A DNA stretch of 52,271 bases from Bacteroidota bacterium (GTDB lineage: Bacteria; Bacteroidota; Bacteroidia; Bacteroidales; CAIXZF01): positions 1 through 52,271 of the forward strand of contig JAPLDE010000073.1 in assembly GCA_026391855.1 (NCBI GenBank), in the 5' to 3' direction. Under the pieces are notes generated by a model. The model searched no databases. It was not told where the DNA came from and saw nothing but the letters and a program-made list of their open reading frames with translations. Of this stretch, positions 1-8,635 are shown in pieces. The translations under genes were made by a program, and so were the position numbers. The first letter of the stretch is position 1. Each line of letters begins with the position of its first letter.

Positions 1-3000
1 GTAAATCTCCAGCCAGAGGGAAAGTAATTCTCCCTCTCTTGGAACCTGGGCAGGGACCAGACTATACCAGGAAATCCGGACTTCATTACCAACCTGGTTG
101 TAAAGGATTTCCCCCGGGAATGGAGATATCACTTTATTAACTTTCACTAAATCAGATGATAGGGATAAAAACAAGGAAATGGAGCCAATATCTGAAGGTT
201 CTTTCAATAGCAAGGGTGCGATGAATTCATGATCTGGAATTCTTGTAATCTGACCTTCTGAAACAAGAGATAGAGAAGGGGACGTTTTTGCCAGGGGAAT
301 AAAGGAACCATTTACATCACCAGCACATAGAACATTCAGATTTTGATTTATAAGACCCTGACCATTAGCAGAAATAGGAATCTTATCAGATACCCAATTA
401 CCTATTGGGAAAGAAGAAATCATTCCAACTGATCTCTTTGCTATCATGAGAGCATCTATGGTGTTGATTACAGGAGAGTTATCAACATTTGCCGCGGCCA
501 TTTTTAGACCAGTCAATAATGTAATACCTACATAATGTTTCATGGTAATAAGGGCATCTGTGGAATTTGCTCCTCCCCAAAGTTTAGTTGGCGAAGCACT
601 TAACATATAATTCCCCTGTCCAATATTTTCAAAAAAGTAATACCCCGCATCATTGGTAGTCGTCTCGTATATTGCATTATTGCCTTGTTTCAGAAGAACA
701 TGAGTACTATCCATTAATGTCTGATTACTATTAAAGTATGAAACAATCCCCTGGAGTGAGTTATAACCTACCGTAACCAGGATGCTATCAGATGCAGTAC
801 AACCTTCTTGATCTGTAACTGTAACAGCATAGTTTCCAGTGGTAGTGACCGTTATGGCAGAGCCTGTTTCTCCATTGCTCCACTGGTAACTAAAATAACC
901 CAACCCAGGGTTTAGTAAAAGGCTATTCCCCAAAGGAATGGTTGTATCATTACCCAGAAAAATTACAGGAGTAGGGTTAACAGAGGCTATATATAGCCCT
1001 GAGGAGGTGGGATTCCCTGTTATACATCCGGTCATACTAGAGGTCAGTTGGCAATATACCAGATCTTCATCATACAGGTTATTATCCTGATAGGTAGATC
1101 CCAAACCGACCGGAAGGCTGTTTTTAAACCATTTGAAGGAAGGCTGACTCCCTCCGTTAACAGGAGTTGCCAAAAAATTTACCTGGGTTCCGGAACAAAT
1201 CATACCATCAGGTGTAGCTTCAATGCTGACACTTACATTGTATGATGGCAATATATTCATTGTCAACGTGTTGGAGATGGCGGGATTAGAAACAACACAA
1301 TTCAGGCTGGAGGTAATCAAGCAATTGATTAAATCCCCGGATGATAAGTTAGAGGTATTATAGGTTTGCCCTGTTCCCACGGTTAGATTGTTTTTTTTCC
1401 ATGCATAGACAGGATTGGAACCTCCATTCAAAATATTGGCCGAGAATGTTACTTCAGTTCCTGAACAAACAACCCCTGGCGGGTTTGCAGAAATACTCAC
1501 AGAAACCGGGACTATTGTATTGACAGTCATTGTAATGCTATTGGAGACAGCAGGATTCCCAGTTGCACAGAAAGCATTAGAGGTTACGCGGCAAGTGATC
1601 ACATCATTGTTGGCCAGGCTGGAACTGGAATAAGAAGCTGAATTGCTTACTATTATTCCATTTTTTTTCCACACATAGACAGGATTTGTGCCTCCATTTA
1701 CAACAATTGCATTAAAAGTAACACTTTGGCCAGAACAAATGCTGGACGACGGAGAGGCAGTTATTGAGACAGAAACAAGCGCTGCCGGAATAACGCTCAT
1801 AGTAATTGCATTAGAGTTAATAGGGGCTTGCAGAGTACAGGGTAGATTTGAAGTTAGTTGACATGTAACAATATCTCCGTTTTGAAGTGAATTTGAGGAG
1901 AAAGATGACTGATTTGTTCCGACATTCAGATTATTTACTTTCCACTGGTAAACTGGTGAAGTTCCACCATTGGAAACAGTTGAATTGAACGTTATTGTCG
2001 AACTACTGCAGACCGAACCTGGAGGATTCTGGGTTATACTTACTGATACTGGAAGTAAAGGATTGATGGTTATGTTATTATTATTAGGAATGCCTTCAAC
2101 CGGAGGAGCCGTGGAGTTTATTCTTATTCGATATCCATTTCCCTGAGGAGTATTAACAGGGATTACGACATTCATGGTTCCTGAGCCAGTACCTGGTAAT
2201 GTCCCAATTGTGACCGGATTTGAGAAACTTCCATTAGACAAGGAAAGCTGTGCAACAAAAACATTGTTTGGATAAAAAAATTCCGTAGCTGTAAATGATA
2301 TCGAAGTGGATTCGCCTGGACAAATATCACTTTCAACCGTATTAATGGTGATTTGGTTTAACGGTTCAGTTGATGTCACTATAATTGTATCCACCTGACT
2401 ACAGCCATTCGTGTCAATTACTCTTACCCAATACAGACCGGGTATCGTTACATTAAATGTTTGATTACTAGAGCCTGTAGACCACAAATAGCTCTCATAT
2501 CCAGTTCCGGCATCCAGAATGAGGGTATCACCATATGTTAGAATGGTATCATTGCCAAGGCTGATTGGATTATATCCAAAATTTGTAACCGTTACTGTAT
2601 CTGTTTGTTGTGTACTGCATTGATTTGTAACAGTGGCAGAATATTCTCCAGGAATGCTGGTGTTTAAAATTCTTGTTGTTTCACCAGTATTCCACAAATA
2701 CGAGTCCCCATATGAGGTACAAAGTGTGATCGTATCTCCATGACAAATCGGATTTGGATCTACAGGAAAAATCTCAGGGATACTCAATAAAGGATTAAAG
2801 TCTAGCATAGGGAGCTGAGAGCAGAAGTTAAAAAGGTTGCTTTTATCCATCACAAAATCTCCTCCTTCTAAGTTATAATTCATTAACACACTGCGCTTTT
2901 GACCATAACCAATCGCATATTTCATAACATCTCCAGTTTGAATAACATGTTCTAACAACTGAGCATGACCTAATTCATGCAGAGCGACACTTTCAAAATC

Positions 3001-4278
3001 AATTTGGTTTGTGCCTGGTAACAATGCAGTATAATTCCAATTTGTACTATTATTGAACTTAATATCAAAGCCATAGAGGTACCACTTCTTTGATAATCCA
3101 GATCCACACCCTGCAAAATACATATTGGTCATGCCCAAAACACCGGTTTCTAAAGATCCGAAACAAATAAGGTTAGTTGCGTCATTACTTGTAGAAACCA
3201 ATGAAGTCATGCCATCAAATACCAGGTTTAGTGAAGTACGACATCGCCAATTATCTAGTGCTTTCATAAATATTAATCGGGCATCAATATTTGTATCAAA
3301 GACCTGGTTAAGTTTAAAAGATAACCCATTGTTATTGTTTTCTTTAACTAATTGAGTTTGAAATGTATAAGGTGCGCTTCTAATATTTGTGTGACTAAAC
3401 CTTACATCTAAAACGTTCTGACTTAAAATCATTTGACCCCCATTAATAACTAATCCAATTTTACCTGAGCCAGCTGTAAATATAGTCGATGGTACAATAA
3501 CTTTAATTAGCGTGTCAGACCAAACAGTGTGAATTGTACTTGTTGAGATATTAAAATAAGTGGGGATATCTGCGTCCATAAAATATATGCCATTCGTGTA
3601 AGCCCCTCTTGATAATCCAAATCCCTGTCCAAAAACACTTAATGTATCATTTGTCCCAGCACGGATTGATGATGGACTAAAGCCCGTAATACTATAAGTT
3701 GGTAAGGCAATCTTCCCTTCACCTTCTTGCCCATACTGAAACATATTTATCTTAGACAACTTTTTATAGTGGGTTAGAGTTATTTTTTCTATTACAAAAT
3801 AAAAATCCGATGTGAATGGAAGGTTTTGGTAATGATCCTCTATTTTACCTTGTGGTTTATTGTATCTCAGGAAGCTTTGGATATTAAAAACCGTTTCAAA
3901 ATTATCAATCTGACCAGATTCCCCAGCTAATACACTCTTTTTCAATAAGAAAACACCAATATCGCCTTCTGATAATTTAAGCTCCGGATCAACAAAATGA
4001 TACTGGTTATCGAGGATGCCGCCAAGTGTGATCAGGTGAATTGTCTTTTTCCGGAGATTCCCTCTAAAGTCTTTATAAACCTCAATAACATTATCAGTCA
4101 TAATATGTGTTCGTTGCATATCCCAGAAACAACGTACACTAATAACCTTTCCCTCAACAATATAGGGAGACTCTTTAAGTCGATTTTCAAGTGGAAGAAC
4201 AACAATTAAAGAGAAGGCAGAACTCATATAGAAAGTTGCTACCACTAACGATAAAACGAATTTGATAACTTTTCTCAA
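1..4278 (-). CDS. Secreted matrixin-like metalloprotease with Ig-like repeats and dockerin-like module (partial, C-terminus beyond window)
   Basis: Read on the minus strand this frame is open for 1426 codons and runs off the left edge. The first in-frame ATG (4227) lies inside the hydrophobic segment, so a TTG start at 4278 is preferred: it gives a signal peptide (RKVIKFVLSLVVATFYMSSA). Domains in order: about 180 unassigned residues; an IPT/TIG-like domain (about 190-275, ITGFSPSSIRAG); a zinc-protease domain with HELGHAQLLEH at residues 434-444, the HExxHxxxxxH pattern of metzincins; PKD/SprB-like beta domains; four tandem Ig-like repeats of about 90 residues; a carboxypeptidase-regulatory-like beta domain plus dockerin-like EF-hand pairs and a CAGDVNGS motif (about 1175-1327); then the beginning of a cohesin-like domain (ISWYSL). 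A T9SS sorting tail is expected outside the window. Likely a cell-surface or secreted protease/adhesin. The family call is inferred from motifs; the substrate is unknown. Confidence 0.85.
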   Translation of the reverse strand, partial: MRKVIKFVLSLVVATFYMSSAFSLIVVLPLENRLKESPYIVEGKVISVRCFWDMQRTHIMTDNVIEVYKDFRGNLRKKTIHLITLGGILDNQYHFVDPELKLSEGDIGVFLLKKSVLAGESGQIDNFETVFNIQSFLRYNKPQGKIEDHYQNLPFTSDFYFVIEKITLTHYKKLSKINMFQYGQEGEGKIALPTYSITGFSPSSIRAGTNDTLSVFGQGFGLSRGAYTNGIYFMDADIPTYFNISTSTIHTVWSDTLIKVIVPSTIFTAGSGKIGLVINGGQMILSQNVLDVRFSHTNIRSAPYTFQTQLVKENNNNGLSFKLNQVFDTNIDARLIFMKALDNWRCRTSLNLVFDGMTSLVSTSNDATNLICFGSLETGVLGMTNMYFAGCGSGLSKKWYLYGFDIKFNNSTNWNYTALLPGTNQIDFESVALHELGHAQLLEHVIQTGDVMKYAIGYGQKRSVLMNYNLEGGDFVMDKSNLFNFCSQLPMLDFNPLLSIPEIFPVDPNPICHGDTITLCTSYGDSYLWNTGETTRILNTSIPGEYSATVTNQCSTQQTDTVTVTNFGYNPISLGNDTILTYGDTLILDAGTGYESYLWSTGSSNQTFNVTIPGLYWVRVIDTNGCSQVDTIIVTSTEPLNQITINTVESDICPGESTSISFTATEFFYPNNVFVAQLSLSNGSFSNPVTIGTLPGTGSGTMNVVIPVNTPQGNGYRIRINSTAPPVEGIPNNNNITINPLLPVSVSITQNPPGSVCSSSTITFNSTVSNGGTSPVYQWKVNNLNVGTNQSSFSSNSLQNGDIVTCQLTSNLPCTLQAPINSNAITMSVIPAALVSVSITASPSSSICSGQSVTFNAIVVNGGTNPVYVWKKNGIIVSNSASYSSSSLANNDVITCRVTSNAFCATGNPAVSNSITMTVNTIVPVSVSISANPPGVVCSGTEVTFSANILNGGSNPVYAWKKNNLTVGTGQTYNTSNLSSGDLINCLITSSLNCVVSNPAISNTLTMNILPSYNVSVSIEATPDGMICSGTQVNFLATPVNGGSQPSFKWFKNSLPVGLGSTYQDNNLYDEDLVYCQLTSSMTGCITGNPTSSGLYIASVNPTPVIFLGNDTTIPLGNSLLLNPGLGYFSYQWSNGETGSAITVTTTGNYAVTVTDQEGCTASDSILVTVGYNSLQGIVSYFNSNQTLMDSTHVLLKQGNNAIYETTTNDAGYYFFENIGQGNYMLSASPTKLWGGANSTDALITMKHYVGITLLTGLKMAAANVDNSPVINTIDALMIAKRSVGMISSFPIGNWVSDKIPISANGQGLINQNLNVLCAGDVNGSFIPLAKTSPSLSLVSEGQITRIPDHEFIAPLLLKEPSDIGSISLFLSLSSDLVKVNKVISPFPGEILYNQVGNEVRISWYSLVPAQVPREGELLSLWLEIY
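976..2052 (-). repeat. Four tandem Ig-like repeat units inside the metalloprotease gene
   Basis: Four consecutive units of about 270 bp encode domains that begin VSVSI, continue with a C-S-G/S-x-x-V-x-F core and NGGxxPxYxWK, and carry a second Cys before TS (for example VTCQLTS, ITCRVTS, INCLITS, VYCQLTS). The units are clearly homologous but diverged at the DNA level. Each unit has two or more Cys, consistent with a disulfide-stabilised extracellular beta sandwich. Confidence 0.85.
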
Positions 4279-4647
4279 GGCTGTCAGTATTGAAGGGTGA
4301 AATATCTTTATGCTTGCTTTATACAATTAACACATATTGTGTTGATTACGAAACAAGAAAGGTTCCCTCATGAATTTGTTGGTATAAATTTAGCGATAAT
4401 ATGATGCTCTTATATGTCTCCTTGTTAATATGGAATCAGTCTAAATAAAACACAACGAAAAAATACTCCCAGATACCATATATTATAGCACTTATATTAA
4501 AAGCTTGTAAGATCAAGATATCTCATATTGCATCCGATTCTCAGTAGAATTTTCTTGTCATCAGAAAACAGTGTCCAGCCATTTTGATGCTTGCCATTTT
4601 AAAGTGCTATAAGTGCACTGATAAAACAGAAATGGTGATATATCATA

Positions 4648-4785
4648 ATGCATAGATCATTCACTCCAGGTCTTATAAGAGGACAAAAACAGGACGTTTT
4701 AACCCCTTTTATAATTGTGCTTTTTCACCTATTATTGTCGGGATATGGTATCGGTTTTAATCAGGGTGGAAACTCAGGAGTTTAA
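4648..4785 (+). CDS. Possible small hydrophobic protein, 45 aa
   Basis: An ATG at 4648 opens a 45-codon frame with a basic/polar N-terminus and one hydrophobic stretch (PFIIVLFHLLLSGYGIGF). I recognise no family, and the surroundings are AT-rich intergenic DNA. It could equally be a chance frame. Confidence 0.15.
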   Translation: MHRSFTPGLIRGQKQDVLTPFIIVLFHLLLSGYGIGFNQGGNSGV

Positions 4786-4956
4786 AGATAATTGGAAAGA
4801 AAAAAATAGCTATCACCTTAGCTAGTAGGCTAGGAAATAAGGAAGGGCTATATGAAGAAAGCCAGATGAGGTAAAACATTCTTCAAGAAACCATAGTAAT
4901 GTATGGTAAGCCAAAAAGTGAGTTTTACATCTTCCCGGACAAAATAGTAAAAAGAA

Positions 4957-4996
4957 AAAAACGCAACCCGCTGATAATGAGCAAAGTTGCGTTTTT
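4957..4996. terminator. Rho-independent (bidirectional) terminator after tRNA-Cys
   Basis: Arms AAAAACGCAAC (4957-4967) and GTTGCGTTTTT (4986-4996) form an 11-bp stem with an 18-nt loop and flanking A/T runs on both sides. It lies 16 bp beyond the 3' end of the minus-strand tRNA. Confidence 0.7.
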
Positions 4997-5012
4997 ATTT
5001 TGGTGTTTTTCG

Positions 5013-5083
5013 AGGTCTCGAGCGGATTCGAACCGCTGTAGACGGTTTTGCAGACCGCTGCCTAGCCACTCGGCCACAAGACC
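5013..5083 (-). tRNA. tRNA-Cys (GCA)
   Basis: On the minus strand the 71-nt sequence folds as a cloverleaf. The acceptor pairs GGTCTTG with CGAGACC, there is a D-arm, the anticodon loop reads CTGCAAA (anticodon GCA), and the T-arm is AGCGG-TTCGAAT-CCGCT. Discriminator base 73 is U, as expected for cysteine tRNAs. CCA is not encoded. The gene is a singleton followed by the terminator at 4957-4996. Confidence 0.95.
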
Positions 5084-5136
5084 TTCAGAAGTGCAAAAGT
5101 ATGAAGTTTTTTAATAGCAGGCAAGAGTGGGTGAAA

Positions 5137-5226
5137 AAGTGATGGAGGTGAAGAAGGTGTTGAAAGTGATTAAGGTTATTAAGGTGATTGAAGTGATTAA
5201 GGTGATTGAGGAGATTGAGGTGATAA
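5137..5226. repeat. Degenerate 9-bp tandem repeats (GGTGATTRA type)
   Basis: About ten imperfect 9-bp units such as GGTGATTGA, AGTGATTAA and GGTTATTAA. On the minus strand they extend the frame of the kinase remnant at 5197-5340 with a low-complexity tail. One of several similar intergenic repeat loci in the window. Confidence 0.75.
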
Positions 5227-5340
5227 GGGCAGGGTGAAGAAGAAAGTGGTGCCTTTGCCTTCCCGGCTTTGCACCCGGATCCTGCCTTTCGGCCATTCCG
5301 CAAATTCCCTGTAGATGATGAGCACAGGACCAGTATAAGG
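5197..5340 (-). pseudogene. Decayed 3' end of a sensor histidine kinase (HATPase C-terminus)
   Basis: The minus strand encodes a 47-codon frame containing YREFAEWPKGRIRVQSREG followed by KGTTFFFTLPL, the very typical end of a HATPase_c kinase domain (xxEFVExHGGRIxVxSxxGxGTTFxFTLPL). The G2 box just before it, normally TGLGL, reads TGPVL, and there are stop codons immediately upstream at 5341. The frame runs on into the 9-bp repeats, adding SPQSPQSP before a TAA at 5197. No kinase body or receiver domain is present, so this is a remnant rather than a gene. Confidence 0.6.
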
Positions 5341-5404
5341 TTATTATTCAAGCCTGTTGGTTTTTCAGATAAATTTCGGAATTTTACCATTAAAATAACC
5401 ACAG

Positions 5405-6667
5405 ATGCTTAAATACTGCCTGCTTACTGCCATACTCCTGGTCCTGACCAGCATAGGGTACTCACAGGAGAACTATCAACAGGGTTGTATCACCTTTTAC
5501 AATAACGACACCCTTCACGGGCTGATCGATTACAGGAACTGGGACAATAATCCTTCTGTTATTACCTTCAAACATGGCCTTTCTTCTGCATCAAAACAGT
5601 ACAAATCGGGGGAGATCAGGGAGTTCAGGGTGGCTTATGATGTTTATGTGAGCGCCATTGTGACCTATGATGCCAGCCCGCTGCAGCCAGACAGGCTTAC
5701 CTATGATGTGGAGCCGAAACTCCGGACTGATACGGTATTTCTGCTGACCCTGGTTAACGGCAACAAGTGCCTGTATTATCTGAAAAACCACCAGGATAAG
5801 ATACGGTTCTTTATTTGGAAGGATAACACTTTTGAAGAACTGGTGTATAGGAAATACCTGGTAAAGACGGAAAAGGCAGAAAGGGTTATCATGCCGAACC
5901 TGAAATACAAGTTTCAACTGATAGTTTACCTTCAGGACTGTCCGTCTGCTAAGGAATCTGCCGACAAAGCAGGTTATAATTCCCAAAGCCTGATCAAGCT
6001 ATTTAAAACCTACCAGGGCTGTATTCCTACATCCGTTGATTATATTAAGAAACCGGACAAAATGAAGATGGAGATGGGTATTCACCTGGGGATGACAGCA
6101 ACCAGCGTGAAATTCAAGGGTGATAAATATTCTCCAATGGTTGGCACCCGCTTTCCGGTTTCACTCGATGCAAGTGCAGGTCTTTATTTTGATCTGGTCA
6201 AACCCAGGAACAGAGGCAGATGGTCGTTTTATAATGGCCTTTTTTACGACTCATACCGGCTGAAGGGAGATTTTAACGACCATTTTTCAGCGCATTATTA
6301 TTCCGTTTACTCCACTAACATCAACCTGACTTATATCAGGCTTCATACAATGTTAAGGTATCGTTATCAATTGAAAAACATGTCGTTACTGTTTAACGGG
6401 GGGATGTCCAATTCCTTGCAGATTTCATCGGAAAACAAGCTGAACGATAAAAGATACATGTACGGAAGTCTGGCCGACGAGTATAATTCTAAAGCTTTGG
6501 ATGATCTGAAAACCTATGATTATGGGATCATTATCGGAAGCGGGATCAGGTACGGGCGATTTTCAGCGGAAGTCCGTTTTGAAACAGGGCAGGGACCGGC
6601 CTCTTCACGCGCATTCAATGCCCATTCTTCAACTTGGTACCTGCTGGCCGGATATTGTTTAAATTAG
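5405..6667 (+). CDS. Secreted outer-membrane beta-barrel protein, family unassigned
   Basis: 420 residues beginning with a signal peptide (MLKYCLLTAILLVLTSIGYSQ). The N-terminal half (about 22-210) is a mixed soluble region (GCITFYNNDTLHGLIDYRNW). The C-terminal half alternates aromatic/polar beta strands with glycine turns (MGIHLGMTATSVKF, ASAGLYFDLV, LLAGYCLN at the very end), as in PorT-like or outer-membrane protein beta-barrel domains of Bacteroidota. Function unknown. It is followed after 45 bp by the alpha-fucosidase gene on the same strand, so co-transcription is possible but not proven. Confidence 0.75.
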   Translation: MLKYCLLTAILLVLTSIGYSQENYQQGCITFYNNDTLHGLIDYRNWDNNPSVITFKHGLSSASKQYKSGEIREFRVAYDVYVSAIVTYDASPLQPDRLTYDVEPKLRTDTVFLLTLVNGNKCLYYLKNHQDKIRFFIWKDNTFEELVYRKYLVKTEKAERVIMPNLKYKFQLIVYLQDCPSAKESADKAGYNSQSLIKLFKTYQGCIPTSVDYIKKPDKMKMEMGIHLGMTATSVKFKGDKYSPMVGTRFPVSLDASAGLYFDLVKPRNRGRWSFYNGLFYDSYRLKGDFNDHFSAHYYSVYSTNINLTYIRLHTMLRYRYQLKNMSLLFNGGMSNSLQISSENKLNDKRYMYGSLADEYNSKALDDLKTYDYGIIIGSGIRYGRFSAEVRFETGQGPASSRAFNAHSSTWYLLAGYCLN

Positions 6668-6712
6668 TGCGGTATTCTATTAACTAAACATGCAATCATT
6701 TAAATATAACTT

Positions 6713-8140
6713 ATGCTGTCAAGATTTTTCACTTTTCTCATAATCAATATTTTACTTCTTATAAACGGGACTTATTCCCAGTCAGGCGCTGAAACCTATG
6801 TATGGCCAACGGATAAACTGGTTTTGCAAAACCTGAAGAAGTGGCAGGGATATAAGTTCGGGGTACTGATCCATTTCGGATTGTATTCCAAACTGGGTAC
6901 GGTGGAATCTTGGGGGTTGTGTCCTGAAGACTGGGTAACCCGCGACGGGTACGACAATTACTGTAAATATGCCGACGATTACCGTAACACCAGGTTCAAC
7001 TTTAACCCGGAAAAGTTCAACCCGGTAAAATGGGCGAAAGCCATAGCAGGGGCAGGTGCTAAATATTTGATATTCACCACGAAACACCATGATGGTTTTT
7101 GTATGTTCGACAGCCGGTTCACCGATTTTAAGGTGAGCGACAGATCCTGCCCGTTCTATTATAATACCGGGTCAAATATTGCCAAAGAGGTTTTCGAGGC
7201 CGGTCGTGGTGAAGGACTGGCAATAGGCGCTTATTTTTCCAAACCCGACTGGACCACTCCCTTTTTCTGGTGGCCCAACTATCCGCCCAAAGACAGAAAC
7301 CCCAATTATGATATTACCAAATACCCTGAACGGTGGAAGCGGTATGTCGGCTATACCCAAAGCCAGCTTGCCGAGCTGACTTCATATTATGGAAAGATAG
7401 ATATTCTTTGGCTGGACGGCTGCTGGGTCAGGCCGTTGTCGACCATCAATAAGCAGGTGGAAGAGTTTTGCAAATATCCCTATGACCTGGATATCGATAT
7501 GAAGACGGTGGCTGCCAACGCCCGTTCGAAACAGCCCGGAATGCTGATTGTTGACCGCTGGGTGCAGGGGCCGTATGAAGATTACCTGACACCCGAACAG
7601 AAAACCCCCGACAAAGCCCTTGAGGTCCCGTGGGAAAGCTGCATTTCATTGGGAAATGCCTGGGGATGGGTACCCAATGATCATTACAAAACGGGGAAGG
7701 AAGTAATACAGTTACTGGTGAAGATCGTAGCCAAGGGTGGAAACCTCCTCCTGGGCATTGGGCCCGATGGCAGCGGTGAATTTGATTCTGTGGTGTACCA
7801 GCGGCTGAGTGAAGTGGGACAATGGCTTCATGTGAACGGGGAAGCCATCTATGAAACCTCCCCTGTGGCTCCGTACCAGGAAGGAAAGATAGCTTACACC
7901 GCTAAAAATGAGAACGTTATATACGCTTTTTACCTGCCTGATAAAGAAGAAAATCAGCTTCCGGACCAATTGTTGATCAAAACTACCCTGAAGGGTAACC
8001 TGCAGGTGAGCGTTATTCCGGAAGCAAAACCATTAAGCTATACCCCTGTTTCAGGAGGGATCAGGGTACAACTTCCCCCCGGACTCAGAAAAAAGAGAAA
8101 CGGCGATCCTGCCCTGGTGATAAAGATCAGTAACAAATAA
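6713..8140 (+). CDS. Alpha-L-fucosidase, glycoside hydrolase family 29
   Basis: 475 residues with a signal peptide (MLSRFFTFLIINILLLINGTYS), so exported. GH29 hallmarks are visible: KFGVLIHFGLYS near residue 50, TTKHHDGFCMFDS near 122-134, and IDILWLDGCW with the predicted nucleophile Asp235 (codon 7415-7417). The family removes alpha-linked L-fucose from glycans by a retaining mechanism. The length fits a catalytic domain plus a short C-terminal beta domain, with no F5/8 or T9SS tail, so a periplasmic location is likely. The VOC gene starts 21 bp downstream. No SusC/SusD pair is nearby, so this is not part of a classical polysaccharide-utilisation locus within the window. Confidence 0.92.
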   Translation: MLSRFFTFLIINILLLINGTYSQSGAETYVWPTDKLVLQNLKKWQGYKFGVLIHFGLYSKLGTVESWGLCPEDWVTRDGYDNYCKYADDYRNTRFNFNPEKFNPVKWAKAIAGAGAKYLIFTTKHHDGFCMFDSRFTDFKVSDRSCPFYYNTGSNIAKEVFEAGRGEGLAIGAYFSKPDWTTPFFWWPNYPPKDRNPNYDITKYPERWKRYVGYTQSQLAELTSYYGKIDILWLDGCWVRPLSTINKQVEEFCKYPYDLDIDMKTVAANARSKQPGMLIVDRWVQGPYEDYLTPEQKTPDKALEVPWESCISLGNAWGWVPNDHYKTGKEVIQLLVKIVAKGGNLLLGIGPDGSGEFDSVVYQRLSEVGQWLHVNGEAIYETSPVAPYQEGKIAYTAKNENVIYAFYLPDKEENQLPDQLLIKTTLKGNLQVSVIPEAKPLSYTPVSGGIRVQLPPGLRKKRNGDPALVIKISNK

Positions 8141-8161
8141 CATGACAATAATTTTTCAGCC

Positions 8162-8557
8162 ATGATGGAATCACTCACCCCCAACCTTTTTGTAACCGAT
8201 ATCAATCAAACCATCGCCTTTTACCAGACGCTTGGTTTTCAGCTTGTTATGAAAGTACCTGAAGAAGGAGATCTCGTCTGGGCTATGATGAGCTGTGGCC
8301 AGGTCAGCTTTATGTTCCAGACATTCAGTAGTATGGGCGATGAGCTGCCGGAAATTAAACGGGAAAGGGGAAGTGGTCCCCTGCTGCTTTATATTAAAAT
8401 TCATGGCATCCGTGATTTTTTCAACAAAATATGTGATACGGTTCACGTTATCAAAGGGTTGGAAACCACTTTTTATGGTTCTACCGAATTTTCCATCTTC
8501 GACTGTAATGGAATGATCCTCACCTTTGCCGAGGATGAGGTAACCGGAGAAGGATAA
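8162..8557 (+). CDS. VOC superfamily (glyoxalase/bleomycin-resistance fold) protein
   Basis: 131 residues, one vicinal-oxygen-chelate domain. The N-terminus (LFVTDINQTIAFYQTLGFQL) is the characteristic first beta-alpha unit, and STEFSIFDCNGMILTFAEDE is the closing strand with the usual metal-site Glu. Cytoplasmic, no signal peptide. The substrate cannot be inferred; these proteins range from glyoxalases to resistance and isomerase proteins. It begins 21 bp after the fucosidase stop and probably shares its transcript. Confidence 0.82.
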   Translation: MMESLTPNLFVTDINQTIAFYQTLGFQLVMKVPEEGDLVWAMMSCGQVSFMFQTFSSMGDELPEIKRERGSGPLLLYIKIHGIRDFFNKICDTVHVIKGLETTFYGSTEFSIFDCNGMILTFAEDEVTGEG

Positions 8558-8580
8558 TCAGCGGATCAGGCAGGTCAGGG

Positions 8581-8612
8581 TTTGTTCAACACATCATTTT
8601 GATGTAGGTTTG
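8581..8612 (+). promoter_or_regulatory. Bacteroidota-type promoter for the DUF4403 gene
   Basis: TTTG (8581-8584), a 20-bp spacer, and TAGGTTTG (8605-8612) match the Bacteroidota consensus TTTG-N19-21-TAnnTTTG. The predicted start of transcription lies about 20 bp before the ATG at 8636. Confidence 0.6.
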
Positions 8613-8635
8613 TAAAAGGCGAAAAAACATTGGTT

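Larger units (their letters stand above)
4279..5012. other. AT-rich intergenic region without a confident gene
   Basis: Mostly non-coding in appearance. It holds a 10-bp inverted repeat (TATAGCACTT at 4484-4493, its complement at 4602-4611), one small open frame (4648-4785) and the terminator at 4957-4996. No tRNA, transposase or recognisable protein fragment was seen between 4329 and 4956. Confidence 0.6.

Noticed and set aside
4484..4611. 10-bp inverted repeat pair TATAGCACTT / AAGTGCTATA as transposon ends
   Set aside because: No transposase, no target-site duplication seen, and the sequence between the arms is only 108 bp of A/T-rich DNA; a chance match is likely.
4899..5114. Open frame spanning the terminator and tRNA-Cys
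   Set aside because: It reads through a clear tRNA on the other strand and a terminator; the translation has no protein-like features.
5085..5402. Minus-strand frame with HLNHLNHFNHL-type repeats
   Set aside because: The repetition is the translation of the 9-bp DNA repeats; the neighbouring frame carries the genuine kinase remnant.
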